Source of the DNA: Cyathus striatus
Taxonomy: Eukaryota; Basidiomycota; Agaricomycetes; Agaricales; Nidulariaceae
Length of the DNA stretch: 64,000 nt
Assembly (NCBI GenBank): GCA_025738555.1
Contig: JAOVFP010000005.1
Span: 930,001 to 994,000 of the forward strand
Direction of reading: 5' to 3'
Shown: positions 33,740 to 46,699 of the stretch, in pieces
How the letters are laid out: each line of letters begins with the position of its first letter
Position numbering within the stretch: position 1 is the stretch's first letter
The notes under the pieces: model-generated
What the model saw: the letters and a program-made list of their open reading frames with translations, nothing else
What the model was told of the DNA's origin: nothing
The model's database searches: none
Position numbers and translations under genes: made by a program

Positions 33740-36526
33740 CTACTGATCTGTGAACTCCTTTCTTTTTATGGTAGGAATAACTTCATATTTGTGTGATGTA
33801 AGCCATTGTGTGAGCTCCCCTGGGTGATTCTTCATTGGAAGCTGGTGCTAGAATCATAGAGACAGTTATTAGAATTAATTAAGTTATGAAGGATGCAAAG
33901 GGAACATACCAAAGAAGAGTCCATGTTGAGACTTAGCTCAAAGTCTATCCAGGTGCTTGTACATCTCTCCCATTCGGCTCCCAGGCATAGATCGCACAAG
34001 AAACTTCTGGCATTTAGAATCCATTCAAGTAGATGCTCAGAAAAATCTCCTGATGTAAGAGTTCTAATTGCTTTTGAGACAACAGGTTTGCAAGTACATC
34101 TAGTAGGCAATGTGTCAGCCACTAGGGGCCTAGTAATGTTGACATTGTTATTCCCATCAGTAGCATAGGATCCTAAATCATCTACTGCAAGCACAGCTGA
34201 GGAGCCTTCTAATTGTGGGGGGGGCAATATCCATGCAGGTGATGTATTTTGGACTGACACATAAGAACTGGATAGTGGATTCTGAGCATCCACAAGAGAA
34301 TTGTTGCATAAGGGTTGTTCAGCAACAGTGGAAAAGGTGTTAGTAGTTGAACACTGTACTGTGACACTGTCTGTTGACCAGAAAATGCTATATTCAGTGA
34401 TACCCTGTTCAGAAGTATGAGGCAAGTCCAAAGAAGTTTGTGGTAATGGTAACAATTTCTTGTAATCTATGAGATCCTCCTGTTCATTTTGATCAAACAA
34501 ATCAGAGTCTAATGGAATAGTATAAAGGTCATCAGTACTTGAAGTGAGGGGGTTGAGAAAATGTGTAGTAGAGTGAATATCGGTATACAACCAGTTTGAA
34601 TCCACATTAGGAGCCACTGCTTTCATATGCTCTTGCAGAGAGGAGTTTGATGCCTCATTTATGGTACTGAACTCGGGATGAGCCATCTGATGATATGCTG
34701 ACACTGGTGTAACTTCAGATATGCTAGAGCCTGAAGGAACCTGAGGAACTTCCACACTCTGCTGATTTGGTGCATATGCTAATGTGACATCAATACAATA
34801 CAGTCAGTGTAAGTGAGTCTTAGTGAGAGACATACCGAGTTCATAATGTACTGCTTGGTATCCCTGACTGAAGGCCTGCTGTCCACCTTTTTCACTGATA
34901 AATGATGTTGGGGTCATCCCTACACTCTTCTGACCTGGTATAAGTTCAAGTGTAGTTATTAGTTAATAAAAATGGTGTATGATATCAGAACACACCATAA
35001 TCCATACTGTCGATCATGTGAGGGAGAGGCACCTGTACAAAATCTTGATTAGGGAGAGGTGCTAATGTTGGGTTATTCCATGCATTTAGTGATCATATCA
35101 CTCATAATGCAAGCTAATACTTATGAAAATCAAATGAAGAGGATGTATAACTTTGAGGCCTAACATCCAGTCCACTGGAGTCCATCCCTCTCAACCCACA
35201 CCCACCCAATCTATCAATATGATATGTTGTGTCTGGCACAATGGAGTCCAGCCCCCTCAACCCCTGCCCACTTGGTTCACCAAAACTCAGTCCATGACTT
35301 TTGGATAATGCTAAGATTGTGTTAGCTGATGAGCTCACCATATCAATGTGTAGAAGACCCACCAATACCTGATGAAGAGGCTTGCCGACTTGATTGACCC
35401 TGCACACCACAGTTCTGATTATGGAATGCAGTGCTAGGATAGCTTTGGAAGGGTTTGAGGACCTCAGACTTGAAGTTCAAGTATGTTTGGAATGAAACAG
35501 GCAACCCTGAATTGTAACTATTACAGAAAATAGTTAAATCATTCATGACAAACAAGAAGAAAAGTACTTCACCTTATGGACTTAACTGTACCTTCATAAT
35601 CAGGGTGAGGACCAGCACCAATTAAGGTGAATACCCATCCAGTGTGGTTGGTCAGAGCTTCCAGCATTGTGGTAATTAACTCTGGTAATTCTTGAACATG
35701 TCTAGATCCGGTCTAAATCACTATAGTTCCACAACAAATGATATGCTACATACTCTGGGTTTTCTTCCCACTGCAGCTTATTGATCATAGGCTCAGGTTG
35801 GACCGATTTTGCTTTCTTCTTTTCCTTCTTCTCACTCTTCAGCCGCTTTGATTCTTCCTGAATGGAAGTCCTAATCTCTTCGGGTGCAGCTTCATACATT
35901 TCTTTTGTATGCCTTTTGACAATATCCAGCCTCTCTGCTCTGGTCAGATCCTGGTCACCAATTTCCTCATCAACAAATTTCTTCACATGCTTGTTATAAT
36001 ATGTCTTGGAGTGCATCTGTACTTCGTCAAGAAGATGTGTACAGGTTGAACTGTGGAAGGTATCAATGACCTTTTCTCTCATCTGCTTTTGACATACTTC
36101 ACCTGTCAGGCCATGATTATTGAACCACTCCTTGATTTGCTGTGGAAAGTCTGATTAACATAATATAATTGCTGACTAGATAAGATACAAACCTTCTTAT
36201 AACATTCCACTTCAGTGGCTACATCTTCCTCAGTCAAGATTGGCTGGTAATAGAGCAGTAAAAGGTTAGCAGACTTGGAGAGTAGGTTGTTTGCTAACCT
36301 TTTGAACTTTTACTTTCCTTCACTTTTTAGAAAGTACTGTAACTTCAATTGGATATTTCTGTGGCAGTTCAGTCTGTATCTTAATCAGCCACTTCTGGAA
36401 CCATTCTATGTATATCTGAGGCCAGAAATTCTGTGTTGTCTTCTTCCACTTTGCCTCAAGTACTGGTTCTTGCAGCGAATGTAAAAAATCAGACTGTGAT
36501 TCAGCTGCCCAAGGTTCTGGGGCCAT
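33740..36526 (-). pseudogene. Agaric repeat-associated multi-exon gene, decayed, function unknown
   Basis: Minus-strand pieces follow the order of an agaric-specific family usually annotated as hypothetical. The start (36526) gives MAPEPWAAESQSDFLHSLQE, then KKTTQNFWPQIYIEWFQKW. Next are YYNKHVKKFVDEEIG and a HTKEMYEAAPEEIR helix with a Lys-rich coiled stretch (36080-35800); TGWVFTLIGAGPHPDYEG (35680-35590); a FKSEVLKPFQSYP segment (35470); a long Ser/Pro/Thr-rich part (34755-34150); then STWIDFELSLNM (33930) and ELTQWLTSHKYEVIP before a stop at 33740-33742. Exon joins could not all be made in frame and CpG is scarce, so it is probably dead. In agaric genomes such genes occur in many copies near transposons; whether they belong to one is not settled here. 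Confidence 0.55.
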
Positions 36527-36780
36527 TGTGAAAGAGACAATGATTGTGGGTCTGGCTGGTAAATTCTTGTGCTGGCTTTGCCTCTCAGTGTGGCTTGGGT
36601 AACTGCTGGTTGACTGTACATAGAGCTTAAACAAGCTTATTCACAGGTTCATCACTCCAGTGGTCTGAAGAAACATGTGTCTGCATTCTACATAAAGTGC
36701 TAAATAGTATGAGATGGTAAACTATTATCTCCAAGAAAGATTTTTTCGTAAACTAACTGTACATGCTACATATTTCTGTA
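36527..36780. other. Upstream region, no gene
   Basis: Short spacer before the repeat-associated gene; no clear TATA box. Confidence 0.35.
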
Positions 36781-37404
36781 TCAGTCTACTACACTATTGA
36801 AGCTTTGAACATACAGCTTTTTTTCTTTGAAGGCATTGTTCAACTCACCCCAACCAATCAGTGTATAGCCATATGCATCATCTAACCAAAGCAAGATCTG
36901 GGATGCATGACGAGATACCATTGTGCTTACATGGTATGCATCAGAAACCCCTGCTATTTCTAGGATCATGGCTTTGCAGCAACAAGCTGAATTCTGTGAT
37001 TGTATAAATTGAGCTATAGCAACCTTGAGTGTGCTCCAACTTTGACTGAGTAATGCTTCCTCAATTATAGCCTGAACATAAGCAGTTGGATTGTTATTGA
37101 CTCATTCTGCAATAGCATTTTTCAAGTGTTTGACACAACTAAGCCAAAATTCCACATGATGATGCTGGTTCCTGAATAGATTGTTAATTTAAAAATGTTT
37201 CCACATGAAACAAGATGGAGATCACTCTTTTTCTGTATGTGGAATAGGTGGGTACACTGGTTCTGCTGCTCTAGAATGAAGAATGAAGGTAAGATATTGT
37301 CTTCTTGCTACTAGACTGATCATACCCGGCCTTGTCTTTACTGTAATTTTTGCATCATCTTGCATTAATATTCTTTTTGTTCCCATAGAAGATGTGAAAG
37401 GCAT
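36781..37404 (-). pseudogene. Coding-like remnant of unknown family
   Basis: Minus-strand text with protein-like composition: HASQILLWLDDAYGYTLIGW (36900-36830), AIIEEALLSQSWSTLKVA (37080-37020) and FWLSCVKHLKNAIAE (37150), separated by stops. The further ORF at 37404-37222 starts MPFTSSMGTKRIL. I do not recognise the family; it is probably part of a transposon. Confidence 0.3.
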
Positions 37405-38223
37405 AAGGAGATTTGTGCTAACATTGAGAAGCCACAGAGATAGATGTTACTTACATCTCATAGTATTGCTTATTGGTAAGACTACGTGCATCCTTTCTGT
37501 CTTTGGAGGTTAGGTACTTGGGTGGGTGACCTATTGGTATGGGTGATGGTGGTTGTGGGACAAGTTCTAGTGGGATCCAGCATGCACACAAAGGCTTCTT
37601 ATGCTTTTGTCAGACAAAAACTCAAGTCATGAGATATTTGAATAAATCTTTTCAATGCCAATGAGTATGTTGCAGCAATGATGTATATGAATTTTCGAGG
37701 CAGTTTCATAGATGTAAATTATTTAAAAGCAATGTTTTAGCAATCACTCAAATTTCCTTATGTTATGGCTGCTGGCACATTCAAGCCTAATTTTGATGCA
37801 TTGATACAACAGCAATTATAAGCAATTAACTATGCAGTTACATGATAGCCTTTGCTTTGTAATGATTCACCATGTATGAACGTGCTAATGACAATTATTG
37901 CTTTGCACTGAACATATATTCATCACCACTCAAGCTCTACCTGTAATGTCTGAACCACTGTCCAATATGTCTAAGGGGGGTGCATACAAGGTACACCACC
38001 ATACCATTAATGCATATCTCTACAACACTCTATAAATACTAATGTTCTCATTTTAGCCATCTCAGAATGCAGTATAAAAACTTATAATGATATTTCAGTC
38101 AACAGACCAATGAGAACTCCTTTGACATATTGTTCCAATTTATCGAGCTGCAAAGAAGAACAAGGAAGAAGATTTGTTTTTTGAATTCTTCTTCACATAT
38201 GGTTGTGCTGATACCCTGAAATT
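37405..38223. other. No gene recognised
   Basis: CpG-poor sequence with frequent stops in all frames; no domain seen. Confidence 0.35.
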
Positions 38224-38783
38224 GAAATCCCTAGTGATTCTGAAGCTGCTGAACTTGTACTTGAATGCCTGGAAAATGTAGGACTCTAACTTTCCACCAC
38301 ACACTGTATTAACTTATATTTACTGATAGAAAATTCAATGTGATATGACTGAGCAAAATCTCACTGTCCTGAAGGACCTGGATTCTACTGTATCCACACC
38401 ATCCAACATCTCTGAAAACACTACTTCCTCTTTACCCTTACCAGTGCCAATATCTGTGGACCCTGAAGATGGATCTGAACATAGTGTGCATTGGTCAACT
38501 GGATTTAAGGAAGAAAACTATTCCTTTGAAAAAATCAATTTTGTGCATCCATTTTTGAATTGTATGACAACTCATAGATGATTGATAAAATTAGATTGAA
38601 TATCTTCTCACTTTGTCAGACCCTGAGGTACAAGAAACATCTGATTGGCTCATTGATTATGTAGATGGTTTAGTTCCAGAGAATGCAAATGGATGCCCCT
38701 CACCCCACATCCCATATATGGGTCCTTGCATGTGCTGTTTCCCTGTAGCTACTAGTAGTACAGCACAGAATAATATCTTTTAA
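38224..38783 (+). pseudogene. Acidic coding-like remnant, unknown family
   Basis: Plus-strand pieces EIEIPSDSEAAELVLECLEN (38219-38278), DMTEQNLTVLKDLDSTVST (38345 on) and DPEVQETSDWLIDYVDGLV (38620 on) look like exons of an acidic, Ser-rich protein; splice-like breaks lie between them. No domain recognised, no start found. Confidence 0.25.
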
Positions 38784-39369
38784 TTATACACTACATTTTG
38801 TATGTTTTAAGAAATGTTTGCAACCTGTCATATCAATCATGCATGAATTGAAGTGCCTACCTGCCTTCCATATTTGATACGTTACACTACACTAATTTAC
38901 ACAATGCTCAACAACATCTGTGGACTGGCATGTGGTATGTGTATGCCAAACATTGAAAGATCATTGATATTTATCGATCCCAAATATCACATCACACATC
39001 AATATATTACCAAGGTATGCTCACACACTTAGTCCTGCTATATTGTTGTGGCCATTTGAGTGATTGTATTGCACTCCAAGAATAATACTACATACTTGCC
39101 TGATGTCTACTCTATATCACAATTATTAGGTAAGTGCTGTATGCTTCCAGTAAGTGTATGAGGCCTCTGGGACACATTCTTTCTCTAGACTATAAGCTCG
39201 AGCCAAAGTATCTAGTATGAAGTGCAGATTTCTTTCTTCTCACTTGGATTTCCAGTTGGTCTGTAGGTACAGCTGTTAATATTATTAATTGAGAGAAGCA
39301 TTGGAGAAGTGCAATGGGAAATTAAGTTAAATTGTAGTGTTTGAAGGTTCAAGATCCTGATACAGATAT
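38784..39369. other. No gene recognised
   Basis: AT-rich spacer, possibly the 3' part of the transposase-like element on the minus strand. Confidence 0.3.
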
Positions 39370-41640
39370 TTCTTGATTGGGAATCACTCAGAATGGAAAT
39401 ATGTGCAGGAACTGGCAGAATCCCAAGCTGGCATGAGGGACAATAGGAGCAGCAGTTGTAATCTGTTCCATGTAAGCACTCACAAATGTAAGCATCAACT
39501 TCGCCTTCCTGTTATGGAACCACTTGTAATTTACAAGACTGATACATCAGGTTTTTATTGCAATAACAAGAAACTCATATATGAAATCTACAGTATTGCC
39601 TGTCAGGCTTATATTTGACAAACCATGCTAGGGCAGCTGATGAAAAAAATCTTATCGCTGCACTGTCATCTTGCCTGTCAATGTGATCCACATCACGAAA
39701 GAATAATGGCCCATCACTACTTGTTCCAAGTAATTGAAAATGCTCATACAATACTGTATAGTTTCCCATTACCAGCATTTGTGCTCCTGAATATGCATTA
39801 TTCCTGTAAGTTTTGGCTCCATGCTGAGGGTCTTGAATCATTATAATGGCCTGTTCTCTTTCACCAAAGAGATAAATAGTGAATGCCATATCAGATTGCC
39901 CACAATTTCGACCTTTTATGGTATAGACTTTTTTCTTCAGTGCTTTGGATTCAAGAAGGGTTTGTACTGATCTCTCTACTGCAGATCCATTAGTTGCATA
40001 TGCAACAATTTGCAAGCCACAATCTATAAATCCAAGCAAGAGTACATGTGAGTATGCTTCCAATTCCTTTGCATCACAGGATGATGAAATTGCCATTGCT
40101 GCAGCTACAATAGCAGGAATACCAGGTATTGGTACTTGTATACACCAGAGTCATAGCTGTGTGAGATCACATTGTGAATATACACAACAAAATGTAAGAT
40201 ATGTAACTTACCTTTGATGCCTTTTCTATATTTCTGCTCTTTACAGTTTCTGCAAATGCATCTGGATCAGACAAAAGTAGTGGCTCTCTTACATTTCCCA
40301 TAATGTAAAATTTTTCAGATTTCACGTCATAATATGGGTGTAGAGCTGTGAACAGCTGAGTGTCATCACATGCTAGGCAGAGAGGACCAACATATTTGAG
40401 AGTTGTCAGGTGTTGTACAACAAACTCAAATGTTTCAGCTCTAATCCCTATTGGAAAGTGAGGTTGGTGTGCTCAATTTATTCTAAAGGAACATTTCAGC
40501 TTTTGCATAATGAATATTTTTGAAACCATACTGGAGACTTTGGGGAGTTGGAGGTGTCAGCACTTTCCTTACTGTCTGATATGCTCTTGGGCTCATTATG
40601 TTTAAAATATGGCTGAATTCCTTGATCTTGGGGGCATGATCAAAGCCTTGTAGACCTTTTCCATTTCTTTCTAGATATTTATGTTTCACCATTGCATCAA
40701 CAAGACTGGTAAAAGTGCTTCATCTTTGTAGTTACCATTGATTACACCTTCAGCATAGAGAAGGCATGGTGACTTTGGGTTCTAAATTTTGCTCATTAGT
40801 TATTTGTTTGTGCTAATCAAGTACATAAATTTTGTCACCTTTCTATATTCCTCAATAATGGGTTTCAATCCAAGAATTGAATCATACTTGTCCAATGCCT
40901 TTTCATTAACCCAGGTATTTGGAGTGAATTTAACAATCTCTGGGGGCATTGCTTTTCCACTAAGTGCATTCTGGAATAGCCAGAGTTTCAGTAGTGATTG
41001 GCACTCCTTGCATGGTCCACCAAGTCATGCACTTCCAGTACATTTAGTTGCATGCACAATTCCAAAATCATCTTCATTTTTCCATTTGTGCAATAGCCTC
41101 TGTGAAGTATGCACATCATCTTTCATCTCCTGTGTAAGGCCCTTGAAATTAGACATATTTAACAATGATTGGGTAATCAATCCAAGTGAGGATCCTCCTT
41201 CACCAGGGGATGGAGTGCATGCCAAGTATGCAGATATCTGTTCATCATCCTTTGCAGTTAGACCAGGGCAGGGGTATGTTTGTTTCACAGCTGCCTTCGG
41301 TTTCTTGTCCATAGCAGCCACTTTTAAACATAGAGTCTAGGGTTTTCATACCTGCCCCTTTACCTGATGCTATGCATAACTGGACATGTTTCTGAAAGTT
41401 TTCAATGTGATATGGTTCCCTCATCTTGTATTTACCACCACATTTAGAATGGTGGATCAACCATGGATCTTTGAGAAATTCAGCATCTTTATCAAGAGCA
41501 AGAATTTTTGACTTGAAGTTCTCCCATTTATCCAGGCAGAGAATAATGGTATCATTATCAACGGATTCATTCAGTTTCTGGGAAGCAATTACTGAATGGG
41601 CCATCAACTTTTCGAGTTCCCGGTAACTTGAATGGAACTC
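39370..41640 (-). pseudogene. Degenerate agaric transposase-like gene (RNase-H-like core suspected)
   Basis: Minus-strand pieces in order. First is a zinc-finger-like block PWLIHHSKCGGKYKMREPYH ending in HVQLC (41500-41385). Then CPGLTAKDDEQISAYLACTP (41270), LERNGKGLQGFDHAPKIKEF (40680), and LLLGFIDCGLQIVAYATNGS with AVERSVQTLLESK (40030-39930). Next come IMIQDPQHGAKTYRNNAYSG (39840) and RDVDHIDRQDDSAAIRFFS (39700), with further text VNYKWFHNRKAKLML to about 39390. The Asp in AYATNGS/YACDG-type motifs and in IQDPQH resemble P-element/THAP9-like cores, but that link is inference. Stops and missing linkers show decay. Confidence 0.45.
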
Positions 41641-42660
41641 GAATGGAACTTGACTGGAACTTGACTTTGGAACTTACCTGTAACTCGAAAAATGTAAATT
41701 GTATGGTATATGACAGAAATTCCAACACTGCTATGGATTGCTAGATTAATGTGCGCCTCCGCGCTCATTATTTCCCACGCCCCTGAATGTTGATCATTAA
41801 TTTGATCTGATGCCTCTGCCTCCATCAAATTGATCAATGAGTGCCACACATTGTTTTCTGTGGCACATTTGATTGCATTCATGTGCCTCATCATTGTCAT
41901 AAACAATGAGCACTCATTTTTTCATTTCTAGTCGAGATCATGGGCGATTCCTCCCAATTTTTTTGTGAATATGAATGTATATTAAATACTTCAACAGTAC
42001 AGCTAAATTACCTATGATATAGTATGAAAAGCTGAAATTATTATTATTCATGTTATATTTTCTGTAAGCACAATACACCATGTTTACACAACCAAGATGT
42101 TATATTACATACAAAATAACTAACTTCATATTGTAAAAAATAAATAACAGGAAGAATCCAAAAAGTGAGAGAAGAATGCACAAAATACATGCTCACTGTT
42201 GAGCACAATGATGGAAGAAGTGTGACATGATCACCATCAATGCATCAGAAGCAAGTGGAGTTATTGGGGATTTGATCACTGATGTGATGGCACTATTTTT
42301 ACACATCTGCAGTGGCAGGGGTGGGCTTGGGAAACAATGAGCACAATTATAAAGTATGGGTTTTTAGTAATGGAATTTGAGGAACTTAACTGGAACTCAG
42401 CTGGAACTCAAATGGAACTCAACTCAAATTCAAGTGGAGTTGAGTTGTCATTTACCACTTGAAGGTAACTCAATGGCAACTTGACTGACACTTGAATTTA
42501 GCTTAAGCAAGGAACTTGATGGAACTTAACTTTTACTTGAAAAAAAATAAGCAAGGAACTCAACTCCACTCAATGGAACTTAACTTTCACTTAAAAAAAT
42601 AAGTGAGAAACTTAACTTTACTCAAGGGAACTTAACTTTTACTTGAAAAATAAGCAAGTT
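41605..42660. repeat. Cluster of GGAACTTAACT/GGAACTCGAAT motifs
   Basis: Many copies of a motif GGAACT[T/C][A/G]ACT and relatives (AACTTGACTGG, GGAACTCAACTC) crowd 41605-41690 and 42368-42660, with a motif-free stretch between. Dense short motifs near both ends are typical of subterminal repeats of hAT-type elements, but I could not fix TIRs. No gene inside. Confidence 0.5.
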
Positions 42661-42726
42661 GTATAATGAATTGTTTCCCATGCTTATAATTTAATGTTTA
42701 TTCATTTCCTATTAATTGCACATTCT

Positions 42727-43080
42727 CATTGTTGCCTGCACCTCCACTCACAATTTCCCATGCTTCTGCTTAACATATCGCACCTATATACTTTCATGCT
42801 CACTGATTCCCATACTCTGCTCATTGTCACCGCACCTCCACTCATAATTTCCCATGCTTCTACTATTGTTCTGATCTCTACTTATACTATCTCACCCTCC
42901 CACTCATGATTTCCCATGCTTTCGCTTCTCCTCTAATCTGCTTACAATTTCCCATACATTTCATCATTCCTGCCCTCCCACTCATAATTTCCCACACCTT
43001 CGCTTTTCACTTCTGATGCTCACTGCTGTCCACTTCTATTTCCCATGCCTCCGCTTCTGCTGTTCAGTGCTATCTGCATC
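42727..43080. repeat. Degenerate minisatellite based on CTCA[C/T]AATTTCCCATGCTTC
   Basis: The motif CTCA-x-AATTTCCCA recurs at about 42745, 42840, 42903, 42978 and in variant form near 43040, spaced 60-100 bp, with CTTC[T/C]GCTT tails. A related string stands at 41757. Non-coding. Confidence 0.5.
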
Positions 43081-43320
43081 CCCCCTCAACATTTCCATGT
43101 GCATGATATTCCATGGGGCTGGAAAATGGAGCTTGTATATGTTGATAATACTGTTGTTACAGGTGATTGAAGGTGTACTATAGTTTTGTTGTTATATTGT
43201 TCCATTTGTGTTTTGTGTATATTAGATCTTTTCTTTGTATTGTTGTATAATCTTTTTCTTTTTCTTTTTCTTGGTGACTATTTTGTTCTTTAATGTGCAA
43301 GAGTAAGTAGATTCTGGAGA

Positions 43321-43729
43321 GGTGGTACCTCTTCTTTGTCATGTGTTATATTTTCCAAATCATCTTTGAGTATGTCCATGACTTTTGTCACTGGGATTTT
43401 TGTAGGGTCCCATATATGGTAAGGAACCAATCAGAATGTGCCATATCATAACCATGAGACTGATCCATCTAGTTCTCCTAGGATATAGGATCCTTCTTTT
43501 GTGTGTCATAATATGACCATTGGTCCAAGATATCTTGGAATAGTTTTGAATCTAGTAATGGTGTGCTCATATCTTGAGTTTCTGACCAACACTAATGATC
43601 CTGGTTGAAAATCAAAGTCTTTAATAGATTTTGCCATATCTTTTTCAAACTGGGCTACTGAGGTGTATTGTGCCTTCATGACTTTTTCTGTTATTTGTTC
43701 AAGATCTGCTGGTTGCTTTTTAAGTCGAT
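43321..43729 (-). pseudogene. Gypsy A integrase C-terminal fragment (GPY/F-type)
   Basis: Continues the integrase split by the hAT element: AHRLKKQPADLEQITEKVM, then DFDFQPGSLVLVRNSRYEH, PRYLGPMVI, GSYILGELDGS and LVPYHI. The LVLVRN and PRYLGP motifs mark the GPY/F region at the integrase end. The codon before LVPY is TGA (plus 43431-43433), where family members have Arg. Confidence 0.75.
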
Positions 43730-45539
43730 GTGCTTGATAGGGACTGACATGGATGGATCTGAGATCCATCTGTGATCCAATCTGCAGATTGCAGCCTAAT
43801 TCAGATGGATAACAGATGGATGATGTGGTTTTTGGATGGAACTGCTTGGGCCCCCACATTCATTATGTAAAAAAACCTGTAGTAGATTACCTCTCTATAA
43901 TTTTAACATAACTTGGTCATTTCTTCACCAATTTGCATGATTTTTGGGTTGTTGCAATCAGCACGAGTAAAGAAATATATTCATAGTCCATTAATATTCA
44001 ATTTAAATATACTGTACACATTTAAAATAGAAATACATTCAAAATGTAGTTACTTCTGCTTGATTCATTTCAAAGTTCATCAGAACTGTCATCTTCAATA
44101 CCATCAAAATTAAATTTTTCGCCACCTGAAGAATTTAATGCATCCTTCACAACAGATTTATTGACTGCTTTATCCTTTGCTGAAACTGCATGAATACCTG
44201 GAAAGAGTGGTCCTTTTGACCAAGACCCAAGTACCATCTTTGCTCTGAACATATTTGAGGTCATATTATGTTGCATAAAATTGATTTGTCTGTGGCCAAC
44301 TGAAAAAGCACACTCTGCATCAACACTTGATGGTATAGGTAGTTCAGATGATATAAGAAGCAAAATAAAATAAAATGACTAGCCTGAGGCACTAATATAA
44401 TCCAATGCCATCCATGAAATGGTAGGTTTTTTTGTTTCAGCTAATGTCCACCATTGCATATGCCCTCCAGAGCATACTACCACCTCTGTACTGACAACTG
44501 GTTCACATAAATAATCTTGAATGCTGTCAACATTGTGAATTGTAATATGTTCAGTGTGAATCTTGAACACATTCAAGTGAAAGTTTTAAATCATGAAAAA
44601 TAGGTAGTCTTTCCATGATTAAGGACTTTATCCTGAGAGAATAAGTCTGTTGCCTTCTTAAAAATCTACAACAAATTTAAGTAATAAGTTTAACTATTAG
44701 AAATGCACATACATTGAGCACATCAACCAAATTCTCAACCATGTCCCACTGCCTGTCACTAAGATGATAAGCTTTTAACTTATATTCAGTTATGGCAGTA
44801 ATTTGCTGAATCTCCCTCTGAAAAAGTAAATGAGAACTCAGACAGGTGAAGTCTGAGTTCTAATGAGTTGCAACATGACAATCAAGCATATGCTTGAAAC
44901 CTTGAAGACTGTCATTTTTCTGAACCATATCATCAAAAGCTCTATGCAGAACATCAGAATCATGAATATGGCATGCAAGTCCAGAGACCTAATAGAGTAT
45001 TTAATTTCATAAATTCATGATTAAGTGAAACACCTTTGGCATAATTTGAGATGCAGCCTTTAGTTCCTCAGCTGGAATTATGACTCTTCTATTCTTCTTC
45101 ATCCACCAAATAGCTTGGTCATGAATAGGACCAATCACTGCATGGTTATAAGTCTCATGACCATCATCATTAGCTAATACCTCATTATCAATGTCCATTT
45201 CCTCCTGCACTGCTGTATCCTCCTCTTGTTCATTATCTATAACAAGTTCATCACTTGACACTGCTGCATCCTTCCTCCCAGCTCTCTTCTTGAAAAAGAA
45301 TGAAGTGTACATCTGTATAAATTCATGTATTAGATTAAAATAAATATAATGAATTTTTATGCTCACTTTTGCAATGAGATTCAAGATATGAGCCATACAG
45401 CATACTTGGGAACTTGTCCCTCAAAATGTTGGAATATATCTTGGGAGAATCTCAGCAAGTTTACTGCAATTGCTAGTATTATCCATCCCAATAGATAAAA
45501 GCTTGTGTATATTGTAGAGCAGGCATTTCACCTGCACTT

Positions 45540-46115
45540 CAAAAATCAAGATATTACAATTTCCATTACATAATCAAATGATGCATGTGTCAACACATTT
45601 GTTTGTGTTCGCACATGTTCTCTCTTTCTCATTTTCCCTCCCATACCAACACAGCTCGAATGCCACTATTACTCAACAGAACACAAGATCATCAGTACTG
45701 CATGCTACCAAGAGCCACTAAATACCACAGTTCACCTTACCAGTGGCCGTGTCATTGCCTCTAGTCTCTCTCCTCAAGTTTTTATTTTATAAATTTTCTT
45801 TCAGTTTGTTGGTATGCTTATGTTTCGAGCTTTTCCTTTTTCTTCTGATAATCTACTATCTCTAAACATTTAATTTCCATCTTATTTCAACTATTCCTCA
45901 TTAAGTAGTCTCCTTATTCATATTTTCTCTAAAAACCATGTATCTACTCCCTCTCAATCCAGTTAGCATTCCCTCCTTTCTCAACACCTTAGAACACCTC
46001 AAGGTCGAACAGATGTTCACTGACTCACTTACTAATTTCTTTATTTAGGTATCAACAGACTATTTACCTCTACAGTATCAGTATTATGCCAGTAATAACA
46101 AATAATTTTACTTAC
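45540..46115. repeat. T/C-rich segment lodged in the hAT coding region
   Basis: Separates two hAT core pieces (FGISHL and KLLSIGMDN) that are close together in relatives. Its end CACCTTAGAACACC then GTCGAACAGATGTT resembles CACCTTAGGACACC and GTCGGACAGATGTC at 29662-29690. Probably a small dispersed insert; class unknown. Confidence 0.4.
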
Positions 46116-46699
46116 AAGGTGAGATATTCCAAATCACTTTAAGCATTCAGCAACTGTTTTTGCCAAATAATCAGCTTTATGAGCTTGTTCCAAACTAAAT
46201 AAATATGTTAATAATGTTAAATTTAAATTTACAATAAACATACTGAATAAAATCAAGAATAGCTCGGAAAATTTGTCCATCCTCATACCAGATTATTACA
46301 AGTCCAAGATACGAGACAGTAATTGGTGCTGTCCAACCATCAAGAACTGCATGAAATACTTTATCACATTTCTAATATTCTATTAGATGTAGAAATAAAT
46401 AAATTTAATAATAAATGTGCCTACCAAAAAATATCCTTTTACATGAAGTGAAATTTTCTGGAAAAGCCTGAATGTATCTCACTGAACAGTCCTATCTGAT
46501 GGTAACTTTGTTCCTGGATGCAACATGTTGACTTGCAGCTGGTAATACTTGTCATTAACAATGTTGAAGGGTTGATTGCTAGCTGCACAGTGCAAGGCAA
46601 TCAGGGTACAGAGGGCTACTTCAGAGAATGGAACTGTATTGTCATTGATATCCTGTGCAAGAGCACATTTCTGAAGTTGTTCATTACACTGTTTCAACC

